Assembly (NCBI GenBank): GCA_013003465.1
Contig: JABDIZ010000038.1
Coordinates: 1-28,898, forward strand
Direction of reading: 5' to 3'
Length of the DNA: 28,898 bases
DNA from: Rhodothermaceae bacterium
GTDB lineage: Bacteria; Bacteroidota; Rhodothermia; Rhodothermales; Rubricoccaceae
The notes under the pieces are model-generated. The model did no database searches and was not told the origin of the DNA. It saw only the letters and a list, made by a program, of their open reading frames with translations. How positions within the stretch are numbered: the first letter of the stretch is position 1; every line of letters starts with the position of its first letter. This document shows positions 8,574 through 16,252 of the stretch, piece after piece. Both the position numbers and the translations under genes were made by a program.

Positions 8574-9722
8574 TTACTCGCGGTAAAGCGAGGTCTCGGG
8601 GCGAAACGCGAACCAGGCGAAGGCGAAGTAGTCGCCGAAGGGGAGGGGACGGAGGCGCTGCCCGGCGAGCGGGCCACTGACGGCCTCGCCCGTGATGGTC
8701 CAGGTCGTCCCCGTGGGACTGTCCACGAAACGGCCATTCTCGTAGGTAAAGCGGAGCACCTGCTCACCCTCGTCGGTTTCCACCCGTGGGTCGAAGACGC
8801 CCGTCGAACCCACTTCGCGGGCATCTGCGATGACACGGGCGCCGAGGGCCGTCACTGCGCCCTCGGCGTGGAACACCACGACCGGCTGCTCGCCGAGGGT
8901 GTCGTGGACGACGCGGCGCTCGCGCGTAAGGTCGGTGGGATAGGCGCGTGCGGCATCGTCCAGCTTGACCGCGATGACGCGCGTGAGCGGCGCAATCTGC
9001 CCGTTGTCTGGCCCATCGTAGAGGAAGGGGCGGTTGCCCACGTCGTCGTAGCCGGCGTAGGGGTTAGTGCCGTACGGACGCTGGTGGCCGGTTTCCCGCG
9101 ACAGCACCGGTGCCTCAGGGTGCGCCTCGCGAGCCTGGGCAAACGAGACGATCTGCGCAGGCAGCACGTCGAGCGTAATGCCCACGAGGTCGCCGACGAG
9201 CGCTTCGCCAGTGAACTGCTGCCAGAGCGTCTCCGTCTGCCGGTCGAACATCACGAGATCCGAGTTGCGGAGCATCCCCGAAACGCCGAAATCGAGCGTG
9301 CGTGGGCCGTCGTCAGTCTCCACGCGACGGTCGAAGGCGATGGCGCTGTAGCACAGCGGGCAGAACGTGACTGAGACCGGCACGCCGTCCACCTCGTCGT
9401 TGACGATCTCATGGTAGGTGAGGATCTGCAGCGGATAGAGGCGCGCCGTCTCGCCGATACGCAGCAGAATCACCGGCTCCTGATCGGCGATCCATTCCGA
9501 TGCCGAGCCGGTGTCCGTGAAGCGCGGCGAATCAATGGCCGGGATGCCGTCCTTGGGCGGCCCGCCGCTGCGCAGTTCGCTCAGTTCGATGGTGCGGAGC
9601 GCCGTGTTGGTCGTGAATCCGGGGAGGGCCTGCTCGCGGTCGTTCATGGGCTGGGCCTGGCAACCGAGCAGCGGCAGCAGGGCGACGGTGAAGACGAGAG
9701 GCAGCGACAAGAGACGCGACAT
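8574..9722 (-). CDS. DUF3179 domain lipoprotein
   Basis: A 382-residue protein with a lipoprotein signal (lipobox LLGC, Cys21). It matches the DUF3179 family: AIDSPRFTD, LYPLQILTYHEIVND, the Cys pair FCPLCYSAIAFDR, SGMLRNSDLVMFDR, WQQFTGEA and NPYAGYDDVGNRPFLYDG. No biochemical function is established for the family that I know of; the CPLC motif might bind metal or be redox active. The ATG at 9722 gives a standard lipoprotein N-terminus; a TTG five codons upstream is less likely. The gene lies 79 bases downstream of the NAD(P)-binding gene on the same strand and may share its transcript. Confidence 0.85.
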   Translation of the reverse strand: MSRLLSLPLVFTVALLPLLGCQAQPMNDREQALPGFTTNTALRTIELSELRSGGPPKDGIPAIDSPRFTDTGSASEWIADQEPVILLRIGETARLYPLQILTYHEIVNDEVDGVPVSVTFCPLCYSAIAFDRRVETDDGPRTLDFGVSGMLRNSDLVMFDRQTETLWQQFTGEALVGDLVGITLDVLPAQIVSFAQAREAHPEAPVLSRETGHQRPYGTNPYAGYDDVGNRPFLYDGPDNGQIAPLTRVIAVKLDDAARAYPTDLTRERRVVHDTLGEQPVVVFHAEGAVTALGARVIADAREVGSTGVFDPRVETDEGEQVLRFTYENGRFVDSPTGTTWTITGEAVSGPLAGQRLRPLPFGDYFAFAWFAFRPETSLYRE

Positions 9723-9801
9723 CGGAGCACGGACCAAGCGAATGTGCCCTCCTCAACGGCCAGCCAAACGTGAGGGTGCCCCTCAGCCGGTCACGTTTCG
9801 C

Positions 9802-10482
9802 TCACACTGCTGGGCTCTGTTCGGCGAGTGCATTGATCGCGCGGCTATCGAGCACGGACACGGGCGCACCGTTCAGGCCTGCCTCTACGAGGGCGCAGCC
9901 CAGTGTTTCCGTTGTCGTCACGTACCCGGGAAAAAGCCGCCGGAGCACTGGGTAGAGCGGCGACACTGCCGTGATGGCGACGCGGTAGAACGTGTTGGAC
10001 GCTCGCGCTCCGCCAACGGGGTGGATGTAGGCTGGACGAAAGTGGTAGACGGCCTCGAAGGGAAGCGCCGAGAGCGCGTTCTCGGTCTCGCCCTTCACGC
10101 GCGCCCACATCTGGCGGCTTTGCCCGGTCTCGTCGGTGCCCTCGCCCGAGACGTAGCAGAACGTCGTCGCCGGGTTCAGTCGCACGAGTGTCTCGGCCGC
10201 CGCAAGGGTGAGGTCGTACGTGAGCCGTCGGTACGCCGCCTCGCTCTTGCCCGCGGCCGTGACACCGAGGCAGAACAGGCACGCATCGTAGCCGACCAAC
10301 TGCCCCTCGACAGCAGAGTAGTCGAAGAAGTCCTCGATGATGAGTTCGTCGAGCTTCGCGTGCGTGCGTCCGGTGGGACGCCGGGCGACGGAGAGGATCC
10401 GCTCGACGCGCGGGTCGTCGAGGGCGGCCGTGAGCGCGCCGTGGCCCACCATGCCGGTCGCGCCAAAGAGAATTACGTTCAT
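9802..10482 (-). CDS. NAD(P)-binding Rossmann-fold (atypical SDR-like) protein
   Basis: A 226-residue protein beginning with a Rossmann strand and glycine motif GATGMVG (7-13), followed by SVARR (35-39). This is the pattern of NAD(P)H-binding epimerase-like and HTATIP2-like atypical SDRs. Other family-like pieces are CLFCLGVT and CYVSGEGTD. Where an SDR active site would read YxxxK, this protein reads WARVK, so the Tyr appears replaced by Trp, and classical dehydrogenase activity is uncertain. It lies 35 bases downstream of the SDR gene, probably in the same operon. Substrate unknown. Confidence 0.75.
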   Translation of the reverse strand: MNVILFGATGMVGHGALTAALDDPRVERILSVARRPTGRTHAKLDELIIEDFFDYSAVEGQLVGYDACLFCLGVTAAGKSEAAYRRLTYDLTLAAAETLVRLNPATTFCYVSGEGTDETGQSRQMWARVKGETENALSALPFEAVYHFRPAYIHPVGGARASNTFYRVAITAVSPLYPVLRRLFPGYVTTTETLGCALVEAGLNGAPVSVLDSRAINALAEQSPAV

Positions 10483-10517
10483 AGCGTTACGGCGCAGAGG
10501 CTACCGAAAGAGGCTCG

Positions 10518-11435
10518 TCAGGCTGCCTGCGCGAGGACCTCGTGGAAGAAATGTACGCCGGTCGCCTCTTCGGCCATGGCCCAGAGCCGCTCGGCTGTCT
10601 GGCGATCCCGAGCATGAGGCATCACCTTGGCCGGGGCTGGATGGCCGCGTGCTTCGAAGACCCCGCGTGGGCCGTAGTAGCCGCCCGGCTCGGCGTCGGG
10701 GGCTGTCGCCGCGTAGAGCGTGGGGAGCGCGCCCACCGCAGGCGTGTTGCTCCACAGCCCGACAAGCGTGTTCCACAACCCGCTGTGCCGCTGCAATTCC
10801 GTCGCGGTAAAGCCGGGGTGCGCACCGAGCGAGATCGTGTCCTGCCCGGCAGCTTCGAGGCGGCGCTGGAGTTCGATCGCGAAGATCAAGTCGCCGAGCT
10901 TGCTCTGCATGTACTCACGCATCGGCTTGTACTCCTTCTCGCCTCGGAGGTTATCGAAGTCGATCCGGCCCTGCCGGTGGGCGAGGCTGCTCAGCGTCAC
11001 CACACGCGAGCCCGGCGCCTCAGCGAGCGCAGACATGAGGAGCCCGGTGAGCGCGAAGTGCCCGATCACGTTGACGCCGAACTGGAGTTCGAAGCCCTGT
11101 GCCGTCTTCGACTCCGGCGGAACCATCACGCCCGCGTTGTTGATGAGGAGATCAAGCCGTACGTACTTAGCCCAAAAGGCCTCTGCGAAGGTTCGGACGG
11201 AATCCAGGTCGGCGAGGTCGAGGAGCATCAGTTCGGCCGACCCGGCGGGCTGCTCGGCTTCGATCTGGCGGAGTGCATCGGTGCCGCGCTGCTCGCTACG
11301 GCAGGCGAGGACGACGTGCGCCCCTTTCTTGGCCAGGGCGAGGGCTGTCTCATAGCCGATGCCCGCATTCGCGCCGGTGACGACGGCCGTGCGACCGGTT
11401 TGATCGGGGATGTGGTCGGAGGTCCAGGTAGACAT
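10518..11435 (-). CDS. Short-chain dehydrogenase/reductase (retinol dehydrogenase-like subgroup)
   Basis: A 305-residue SDR. The cofactor motif is TGANAGIG (20-27), the Arg in LACR (43-46) favours NADP, LLDLADLDSV (71-80) and NNAG (99-102) are conserved, and the active site is Ser150 with Tyr175 and Lys179 (YMQSK). SSLAHRQGRIDFDNL after the Ser is typical of the retinol dehydrogenase/protochlorophyllide reductase-like subgroup often annotated only as oxidoreductase. It is divergent from a MarR regulator across a 139-base AT-richer gap, which suggests regulation by that protein. The natural substrate cannot be deduced. A link to the retinal genes about 9 kb away is speculative. Confidence 0.88.
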   Translation of the reverse strand: MSTWTSDHIPDQTGRTAVVTGANAGIGYETALALAKKGAHVVLACRSEQRGTDALRQIEAEQPAGSAELMLLDLADLDSVRTFAEAFWAKYVRLDLLINNAGVMVPPESKTAQGFELQFGVNVIGHFALTGLLMSALAEAPGSRVVTLSSLAHRQGRIDFDNLRGEKEYKPMREYMQSKLGDLIFAIELQRRLEAAGQDTISLGAHPGFTATELQRHSGLWNTLVGLWSNTPAVGALPTLYAATAPDAEPGGYYGPRGVFEARGHPAPAKVMPHARDRQTAERLWAMAEEATGVHFFHEVLAQAA

Positions 11436-11488
11436 GGTCGTAGACGGAGGCTGGAGGAGAGCATTTCAGCGCTCCAACCAGTCCATCG

Positions 11489-11522
11489 ATCATATGTTCC
11501 GATTATTGCACTATCCAATTAT
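11489..11522 (-). promoter_or_regulatory. Predicted SDR promoter with overlapping candidate MarR operator
   Basis: Reading toward the SDR gene, TTGGAT (11513-11518) and TATGAT (11489-11494) are separated by 18 bases. Over this lies an imperfect inverted repeat, ATTATTG (11502-11508) and CAATTAT (11516-11522), with 7 bases between and one mismatch. AT-rich palindromes of this size between divergent genes are typical MarR-family operators. A repressor bound here would cover the SDR -35 and spacer and probably its own start region. Confidence 0.5.
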
Positions 11523-11574
11523 GAAACTTCACAATGGCTTGGAGGTACCCGTAGCTGTGTCCTATCCTCTCGCT

Positions 11575-12015
11575 ATGCCCACACCCGATCACACCGAGAC
11601 CTTCACGCACGCCCTCCGTCGGCTCGGCGCGCTCTACACCCGCTTGGCCGCCCAGCAGTCGGCCGCACACGACACGCTCAGCAAGCAGGAGCTGCTGGCC
11701 CTCGGCGTGCTTGGCCTCGGCGGACCGTCGCGGATGGGCGACATCGCCGACCAACTCGGCATCGGGCAGAGCGCGGTCACACCCATCGTGGACCGTCTCG
11801 AAGGGCGCGGCCTCGCCCGTCGCTCGCGCAGCGAGGCCGACCGGCGCGTCTGGCTCGTCGAGTTGACCGCCGCCGGCGAGCAGGCCTTCGCCGAGGACGC
11901 TGCGCTCTACAGGCAGGTCGCCGCCGCCATGCTAGACCCGCTCGATGCAGCCGAGCGCGAGACCCTGGCCGTGCTGCTGGAGAAGATTACGGCGGTGAGC
12001 GGCGAGGTCGTCTAG
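11575..12015 (+). CDS. MarR-family transcriptional regulator
   Basis: A 146-residue protein with the MarR winged helix-turn-helix: RMGDIADQLGIGQSAVTPIV (53-72), then DRLEGRGLARR and a wing with RSEADRRVWLVELT (84-97). Helices at both ends would form the dimer interface. MarR proteins are usually repressors released by small phenolic or oxidant ligands. Starts further upstream (for example ATG 11521) exist, but ATG 11575 gives the family's usual length and leaves the inverted repeat at 11502-11522 outside the gene. Divergent from the SDR/NAD(P)-binding operon, its most likely target. It converges on the aquaporin gene with 12 bases between stops. Confidence 0.9.
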   Translation: MPTPDHTETFTHALRRLGALYTRLAAQQSAAHDTLSKQELLALGVLGLGGPSRMGDIADQLGIGQSAVTPIVDRLEGRGLARRSRSEADRRVWLVELTAAGEQAFAEDAALYRQVAAAMLDPLDAAERETLAVLLEKITAVSGEVV

Positions 12016-12027
12016 CCGACGGCCGCG

Positions 12028-12672
12028 TTACACATCATCCGGGTTCTGCATCTTGAACACGATGGCGCCGAGCGCGCCGCCGCCGAAGCATGCCACGAGA
12101 TAGACCCAGAGGCTACTGAGCGAATCGCCCTCACCCATGATGGCATCCACGAGGATCGGCCCGATAGCGACGGCCGGGTTGAAGGCCCCGCCCGAGATCG
12201 GCCCGGCGGCGAACGCCCCCCCGAGCACCGTGAAGCCGATGGCGAGGCCGTAGTACGAGTTGCCCTCCGTGTCCTTCGACGTGGCGACGTTGAGAATCAC
12301 GAGCACGAGCGCGAAGGTGAAGAGCAGTTCGAGCAGGAAGAACTCGAACAGGCTCGTCTCGGCGGCGGGCATGACCTGGAGCGTGCGGTCGTTGATGACG
12401 TAGACGACGAGCGCTGCGGCAAAGGCCCCGACGATCTGCGCGCCCATGTAGGGGGCCAGTTCGCTCGTCGTGGCCTTGCCGCGCATCCAGATAGCCAGCG
12501 TGACCGCCGGGTTGTAGTGGGCGCCCGAGACGTGCCCGCCCATGTACACCATCACCATGAGCACACACCCGATGGCGATGGGCGCGAACTCGGTCCCGAT
12601 CAGGACCGTCAGGCCGATGGTGAGGACGAGGAAGAAGGTCCCGATGAACTCGGTGAGCAGCTTGGGCAGCAT
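12028..12672 (-). CDS. MIP-family aquaporin/glycerol channel with altered second NPA context
   Basis: A 214-residue membrane channel with about six hydrophobic segments and both half-helix motifs: SGAHYNPAVT (49-58) and SGGAFNPAVAIGP (160-172). MIP channels pass water or small neutral solutes. In water-selective members the residue after the second NPA is Arg, part of the ar/R filter; here it is Val168, so selectivity may differ from AqpZ. The ATG at 12672 (MLPKLL) fits the family N-terminus better than the longer frame that opens 36 bases upstream. It is convergent with marR, and a TAACTTG element lies 33 bases upstream. Confidence 0.9.
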   Translation of the reverse strand: MLPKLLTEFIGTFFLVLTIGLTVLIGTEFAPIAIGCVLMVMVYMGGHVSGAHYNPAVTLAIWMRGKATTSELAPYMGAQIVGAFAAALVVYVINDRTLQVMPAAETSLFEFFLLELLFTFALVLVILNVATSKDTEGNSYYGLAIGFTVLGGAFAAGPISGGAFNPAVAIGPILVDAIMGEGDSLSSLWVYLVACFGGGALGAIVFKMQNPDDV

Positions 12673-12705
12673 GGCGCAACTCTGGTGGTGGGTGAGAGGT
12701 GCTTG

Positions 12706-12712
12706 CAAGTTA
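12706..12712 (-). promoter_or_regulatory. Putative -7/-10 element for the aquaporin gene
   Basis: TAACTTG on the minus strand lies 33 bases before the aquaporin ATG. It differs in one base from the TATCTTG heptamers at 68 and 6535, with almost the same distance to the start as the latter. Confidence 0.4.
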
Positions 12713-12813
12713 GCAGGTCGACTCGAAATACTGCGCTCTCACCACGGGGCTAGGAGCGCACTCACCAGATCGGGCGAACTCGGGAGCAGCTTAGCTGCCT
12801 GGACCCCAAACCA

Positions 12814-12843
12814 TTGCGTAACAAAACCTTGCGTCGTAATTAG
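12814..12843 (+). promoter_or_regulatory. Putative promoter of the small lipoprotein gene
   Basis: TTGCGT (12814-12819) and TAATTA (12837-12842) are separated by 17 bases, in an AT-richer stretch 26 bases before the ATG at 12869. This is a sigma70-like arrangement; TAATTAG also partly fits the TAnnTTTG pattern. Confidence 0.45.
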
Positions 12844-12868
12844 TGCGCTCACCTACCTCCCTACCCCG

Positions 12869-13321
12869 ATGCGCCAGTTCCTTTCTATCCTCACGTTCGC
12901 CCTCGTCCTTGGCTGCGCCCAACCCGAGGAGCCCCCTGTGGTCGACATGCCGGACGAACCAGCCCAACCCGCTGCTCCATCATTTGCCGGTGACTGGACC
13001 GTGCAGGCGATGCCTCTCGACAGCGACAGCGCCCTCGTAGAACTCGGCATGACCACGGCTGACAACACCGACGGCTGGAGCATGCAGTTCGACCACCTCG
13101 ACGAGCCGGTCCCGGCCTCCAGCGTCGTCATCGCTGGCGACAGCGCCACGGTCACTGTCGGCCCCTATTCGAGTGCCCTCCGCGATGAGGTGATGGTCAC
13201 CACCACCTCCGTGATCTATGTCAATGGGGACGACCTGATGGGGCGCTTCTCCGCCACCTACGACGACGCGGAATCGACCGTGCTCGAAGGACGGCTTCGC
13301 GGCACGCGGCGTGGGCAGTGA
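12869..13321 (+). CDS. Small hypothetical lipoprotein
   Basis: A 150-residue protein with a clear lipoprotein signal (hydrophobic 4-14, lipobox LGC, Cys16), then an acidic Pro-rich linker (PEEPPVVDMP) and a domain starting FAGDWTVQAMPLDSD that looks like an all-beta, lipocalin-type small-molecule or stress lipoprotein fold. I do not recognise a named family. The start is well supported by the lipobox and the promoter-like pair 26 bases upstream; the open frame upstream is a shadow. The last codons and stop (13319-13321) lie inside the convergent tRNA-Val, sharing 10 bases with its 3' end, so the ending GTRRGQ is partly dictated by the tRNA. Confidence 0.75.
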   Translation: MRQFLSILTFALVLGCAQPEEPPVVDMPDEPAQPAAPSFAGDWTVQAMPLDSDSALVELGMTTADNTDGWSMQFDHLDEPVPASSVVIAGDSATVTVGPYSSALRDEVMVTTTSVIYVNGDDLMGRFSATYDDAESTVLEGRLRGTRRGQ

Positions 13322-13386
13322 GGGACTCGAACCCCCGACTTCCTCGGTGTAAACGAGGCGCTCTAAACCAACTGAGCTAACCGCCC
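13312..13386 (-). tRNA. tRNA-Val(UAC)
   Basis: A 75-base cloverleaf on the minus strand. The acceptor GGGCGGT pairs with ACTGCCC (one G-U), the D-arm contains TTAGCTCAGTTGGTT, the anticodon stem CCTCG/CGAGG holds the loop TTTACAC (anticodon TAC), and the T-loop is TTCGAGT. The discriminator is A and CCA is not encoded. It follows tRNA-Gly with 56 bases between, probably on one transcript. Its 3' end overlaps the lipoprotein CDS on the other strand by 10 bases. Confidence 0.95.
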
Positions 13387-13442
13387 GGGTTAGCGATAAG
13401 CACGGAGCGATGCACTTAACGCCCGATGCTTACCGCTAGCGG

Positions 13443-13515
13443 AGCGGGAAACCGGACTCGAACCGGCGACCCTCAGCTTGGGAAGCTGATGCTCTACCAA
13501 CTGAGCTATTCCCGC
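13443..13515 (-). tRNA. tRNA-Gly(CCC)
   Basis: A 73-base cloverleaf on the minus strand. The acceptor GCGGGAA pairs with TTCCCGC, the anticodon stem TCAGC/GCTGA holds the loop TTCCCAA (anticodon CCC), the T-loop is TTCGAGT and the discriminator is T as usual for bacterial tRNA-Gly. CCA is not encoded. It is the first gene of a two-tRNA unit with tRNA-Val. Confidence 0.95.
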
Positions 13516-13540
13516 GTGCACTCCCCCGAAAGGGACCGAC

Positions 13541-13570
13541 AATCTACAGGGCCCGTCGCGCGGAAGTCAA
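13541..13570 (-). promoter_or_regulatory. Predicted promoter of the tRNA-Gly/tRNA-Val unit
   Basis: On the minus strand TTGACT (13565-13570) and TAGATT (13541-13546) are separated by 18 bases, about 25 bases before the 5' end of tRNA-Gly. Position and sequence fit a strong vegetative promoter. Confidence 0.6.
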
Positions 13571-13613
13571 GATGAGTTCATGAATCGATGGGGGCTTCCG
13601 GGGGCCTGCACCG

Positions 13614-13620
13614 TATCTTA
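13614..13620 (+). promoter_or_regulatory. Putative -7/-10 element before rpmH
   Basis: TATCTTA, one base from the TATCTTG heptamer used elsewhere in the window, lies 93 bases before the rpmH ATG. The surrounding 13571-13713 has no other gene. No dnaA gene and no DnaA-box cluster is seen here. Confidence 0.4.
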
Positions 13621-13713
13621 CCCTGCTCTGCGCCGCCCGCGCGGATCGCACGGTTGACGACCGGTTCGTGGGCGGAGAATCCGGGCCGCCCGGCCCTTCT
13701 ATTGCCTACGATC

Positions 13714-13869
13714 ATGAAGCGTACCTACCAGCCCAGCCGCCGCAAGCGCGCCAACAAGCACGGCTTCCGCTCGCGCATGGCCTCCAAGAACGGCCGTAAG
13801 GTCCTCTCGCGCCGTCGCGCCAAGGGCCGCCACGAGCTCTCCATCAGCGACAGCAAGCCCGGCAAGTAA
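13714..13869 (+). CDS. rpmH: 50S ribosomal protein L34
   Basis: A 51-residue, very basic protein: MKRTYQPSRRKRANKHGFRS at the start and RRRAKGRHELS in the second half. L34 is a component of the large ribosomal subunit near the exit-tunnel rRNA. The ATG at 13714 gives the family N-terminus; the frame is open further upstream, but that stretch is not L34-like. rpmH directly before rnpA is one of the most conserved bacterial gene pairs. The C-terminal SISDSKPGK is a small extension relative to the 44-46 residues common in many bacteria. Confidence 0.97.
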   Translation: MKRTYQPSRRKRANKHGFRSRMASKNGRKVLSRRRAKGRHELSISDSKPGK

Positions 13870-13889
13870 GTGCCGGGGATGCATCGGGC

Positions 13890-14330
13890 GTGCCCGTGGC
13901 TGATCGCTCCTTTCGCTTTCCGCGCACGGCGCGCCTCAAACGGCAGCGTCTCATCCGGCCCCTCTTCGACCGCACCCGCACCGATGTCGGGCGCCTGGAC
14001 GCGGGGGTGGTGCACCTGCGCTACCGGATCGTGCCCCGCGAGGAGGTCGGAACCGACGCTTCGGTGCAGATCGGCTTCGCGCCGGGCCGCCGCGCGCGGA
14101 CGCATGTCGGGCGCAACCGCCTCAAGCGGCTCATGCGCGAAAGCTACCGCCAGCATCAGCACGGCCTCGCGGAGTGCTTCGCGGATCGCCCGGACACGCT
14201 GACCGTGATGGTGCTCTTTCGTGGAAACGAAGTCACCGCCACCGAAGACCTCCGCCGCGACCTACCCGCCGCACTCCGCCGCCTCGAAGCTCGCCTCTGC
14301 ACCGACAACACCCCGTCTACGCGTGAATAA
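13890..14330 (+). CDS. rnpA: Ribonuclease P protein component
   Basis: A 146-residue basic protein with the RnpA signature RNRLKRLMRESYR and an N-terminal RFPRTARLKRQR region. It binds the RNase P RNA and helps it process the 5' leader of precursor tRNAs. The start is a GTG at 13890; another GTG two codons on (13896) is equally possible, and no ATG fits. It lies 20 bases after rpmH. The yidD gene that often follows is absent: only 65 bases separate rnpA from yidC. A second open frame starting at 13870 is a shadow without the signature. Confidence 0.93.
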   Translation: MPVADRSFRFPRTARLKRQRLIRPLFDRTRTDVGRLDAGVVHLRYRIVPREEVGTDASVQIGFAPGRRARTHVGRNRLKRLMRESYRQHQHGLAECFADRPDTLTVMVLFRGNEVTATEDLRRDLPAALRRLEARLCTDNTPSTRE

Positions 14331-14395
14331 GCCGCGCGCGCTGAACCCGATGCGCCTCCCTCCCGTACCGCTCGCCCTCGCATAGCCCCCGCGTC

Positions 14396-16231
14396 GTGGA
14401 ACAACAAGGCGTCGATCGCAGCTCCCTCATCGGCATCATCCTGATCTCGCTCATCCTGGGCGTCTGGATGCTGTACCTCGCTCCGCAGCCGGAGCCGCCC
14501 GTGCAGGAGGGCCCCATCACCGCTGACACGTCGGCGGTCATCAGCGCGCCGGACGACGTGGATGATCCGCTGGCGAACGCCGACGCGCTGCAAGCGCCCA
14601 CGGACTCGTTGTTCGCGGCGGCGCTGACGGGTGAGGCCCGCGACGTGGTGGTCGTGAGCGACCGCTACCGCGCGACGTTCTCGACGCACGGCGGCTCGCT
14701 CCGCTCAATGAAGCTCCTGGGCTACAACCACGCGGAGAGCACGGACCCCGTCGAGTTGGTGTCGAACGAAGCAGGCGCGCTTGCGCTCGTCTTCAACCCG
14801 CCGCAGGGGCGGCTCGTGGACACGCGCACCCTCTTCTTCCGCCCGTCGTTTGGCGGCGACTCGCTCCGCGTGGGCGAGGAGGGGGGCGAACTGGCCTTCG
14901 AGGCGCCTGTCGGCGAAGGCGTGCTGCGCTTTGTCTACGGCTTCATCCCGGACTCGTACGAGGTCACGTTCCGCGTCGAGACCGAGGGGACGAACGTGCT
15001 GGCCCAGTCGGGCGGCTACGAGATGGTGTGGGATGGCGCGCTGCCGCTGGCCGAGAACAACCCGCGCGAGGAAGTGACGCAAGCCGGGGCCTTCGTTCGC
15101 TGGGGCGGCGACACCGACATGATCCGCCTCTCGAAGCCGGGGCAGGCAGAAACCTTCCCCGCCGCCGGGCAGGTGGACTGGGTGGCCGTCAAAACCAAGT
15201 TTTTCGCCGCTGTCCTGATCCCGGAAGGGGAGACCGAGGGCGCCTCGCTCGAAGGCAGCCAGATTGGCGAGGCCGACGTGCCCGACACGTTCGCGCAGGA
15301 CTACACGGCGCGGCTCGAGATGCCGCGCCCGGAGGCGGGCGAAGCCGACGCCTTCCGCCTCTACCTCGGGCCGATGGAGCTGCGCCGCCTCGCCAGCTAC
15401 GACCTCAAGCTCTATGACATGGTCGAGTTCGGCTTCGGGGCCTTCATGACGCGGCCGCTCGCGCGCTACGTCATCGCCCCGTCCTTCGCCTTCCTCTCGA
15501 CGTTCCTGCCCAACTACGGGCTCGTCATCATCATCTTCGCCTTCCTGCTGAAGCTGGTGCTCTACCCGCTGACCAAGAAGAGCTACACCTCGATGGCGAA
15601 GATGCGGGACGTGCAGCCCGAGATGGAGGCCATCAAGGAGAAGCACGCCGACGACCCGCAGAAGCAGCAGGAGGCCATGATGCGCCTCTACCGCGAGCGC
15701 GGCGTCAACCCGCTCGGCGGCTGCCTGCCGATGCTGCTCCAGTATCCCATCCTGATTGCGATGTGGCGCTACTTCCAGAGCACGCTCGTCCTACGCGGCG
15801 AATCGTTCCTCTGGGCGCCCGACCTCTCGGCACCTGATCCCATCCTGCACCTACCCTTTGCCCTCCCGCTCTACGGCGATTTCGTGGCAGGCTTCACGCT
15901 GCTGATGGGCATCTCGATGATCTTTTCGATGAAGTTTGCGAGCCCGGGCGGCACGTCCATTAGTGGGCAGCAGAAGATGATCATGTACGCCATGCCGGCG
16001 TTCTTCTTCCTCTTCTTCAACCGCTTCCCGTCGGGTCTGAGCCTCTACTATCTCGCCTTCAATACCTTCACGGTGTTCCAGCAGCGCTGGATCAACAAGC
16101 ACCTCCACGACCACGACGACGACGAGCCGAAGCCGAAGAAAGGGACGAAGGGCGCGAAAGCCAAGCCGGGCCGCAACGGCCGCGCATCGTCCAACGGGCA
16201 GGCCAAGAAGCGCTCGAAGGCGAAGCGCTAG
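14396..16231 (+). CDS. yidC: Membrane protein insertase YidC
   Basis: A 611-residue insertase of the Gram-negative type. It has an N-terminal membrane segment (about 10-29), a large periplasmic domain (about 50-340) and the Oxa1/YidC core with five membrane segments (about 345-560). Diagnostic parts are YPLTKKSYTSMAKMRDVQPE, NPLGGCLPMLLQYPI and FNRFPSGLSLYYL. The groove position that is Arg in many YidCs appears to be Lys386 (LLKLVLYPL), which I recall as usual in Bacteroidota. A long Lys/Arg-rich tail from about 575 probably contacts ribosomes. It inserts proteins alone or with SecYEG. The start is GTG at 14396. Confidence 0.96.
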   Translation: MEQQGVDRSSLIGIILISLILGVWMLYLAPQPEPPVQEGPITADTSAVISAPDDVDDPLANADALQAPTDSLFAAALTGEARDVVVVSDRYRATFSTHGGSLRSMKLLGYNHAESTDPVELVSNEAGALALVFNPPQGRLVDTRTLFFRPSFGGDSLRVGEEGGELAFEAPVGEGVLRFVYGFIPDSYEVTFRVETEGTNVLAQSGGYEMVWDGALPLAENNPREEVTQAGAFVRWGGDTDMIRLSKPGQAETFPAAGQVDWVAVKTKFFAAVLIPEGETEGASLEGSQIGEADVPDTFAQDYTARLEMPRPEAGEADAFRLYLGPMELRRLASYDLKLYDMVEFGFGAFMTRPLARYVIAPSFAFLSTFLPNYGLVIIIFAFLLKLVLYPLTKKSYTSMAKMRDVQPEMEAIKEKHADDPQKQQEAMMRLYRERGVNPLGGCLPMLLQYPILIAMWRYFQSTLVLRGESFLWAPDLSAPDPILHLPFALPLYGDFVAGFTLLMGISMIFSMKFASPGGTSISGQQKMIMYAMPAFFFLFFNRFPSGLSLYYLAFNTFTVFQQRWINKHLHDHDDDEPKPKKGTKGAKAKPGRNGRASSNGQAKKRSKAKR

Positions 16232-16252
16232 CAGCCCCGGGCGGATCTGGGG

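Noticed and set aside
8246..8680. 144-codon plus-strand frame past the peptidase gene
   Set aside because: It spans the terminator hairpin and runs into the antisense DUF3179 gene; Arg/Ser-rich shadow.
13387..13713. Possible replication origin beside rpmH
   Set aside because: No DnaA-box cluster, no AT-rich unwinding region and no dnaA gene; only tRNAs and promoter-like elements are seen.
14331..14395. Possible yidD between rnpA and yidC
   Set aside because: Only 65 bases are available and no YidD motif is present in any frame.
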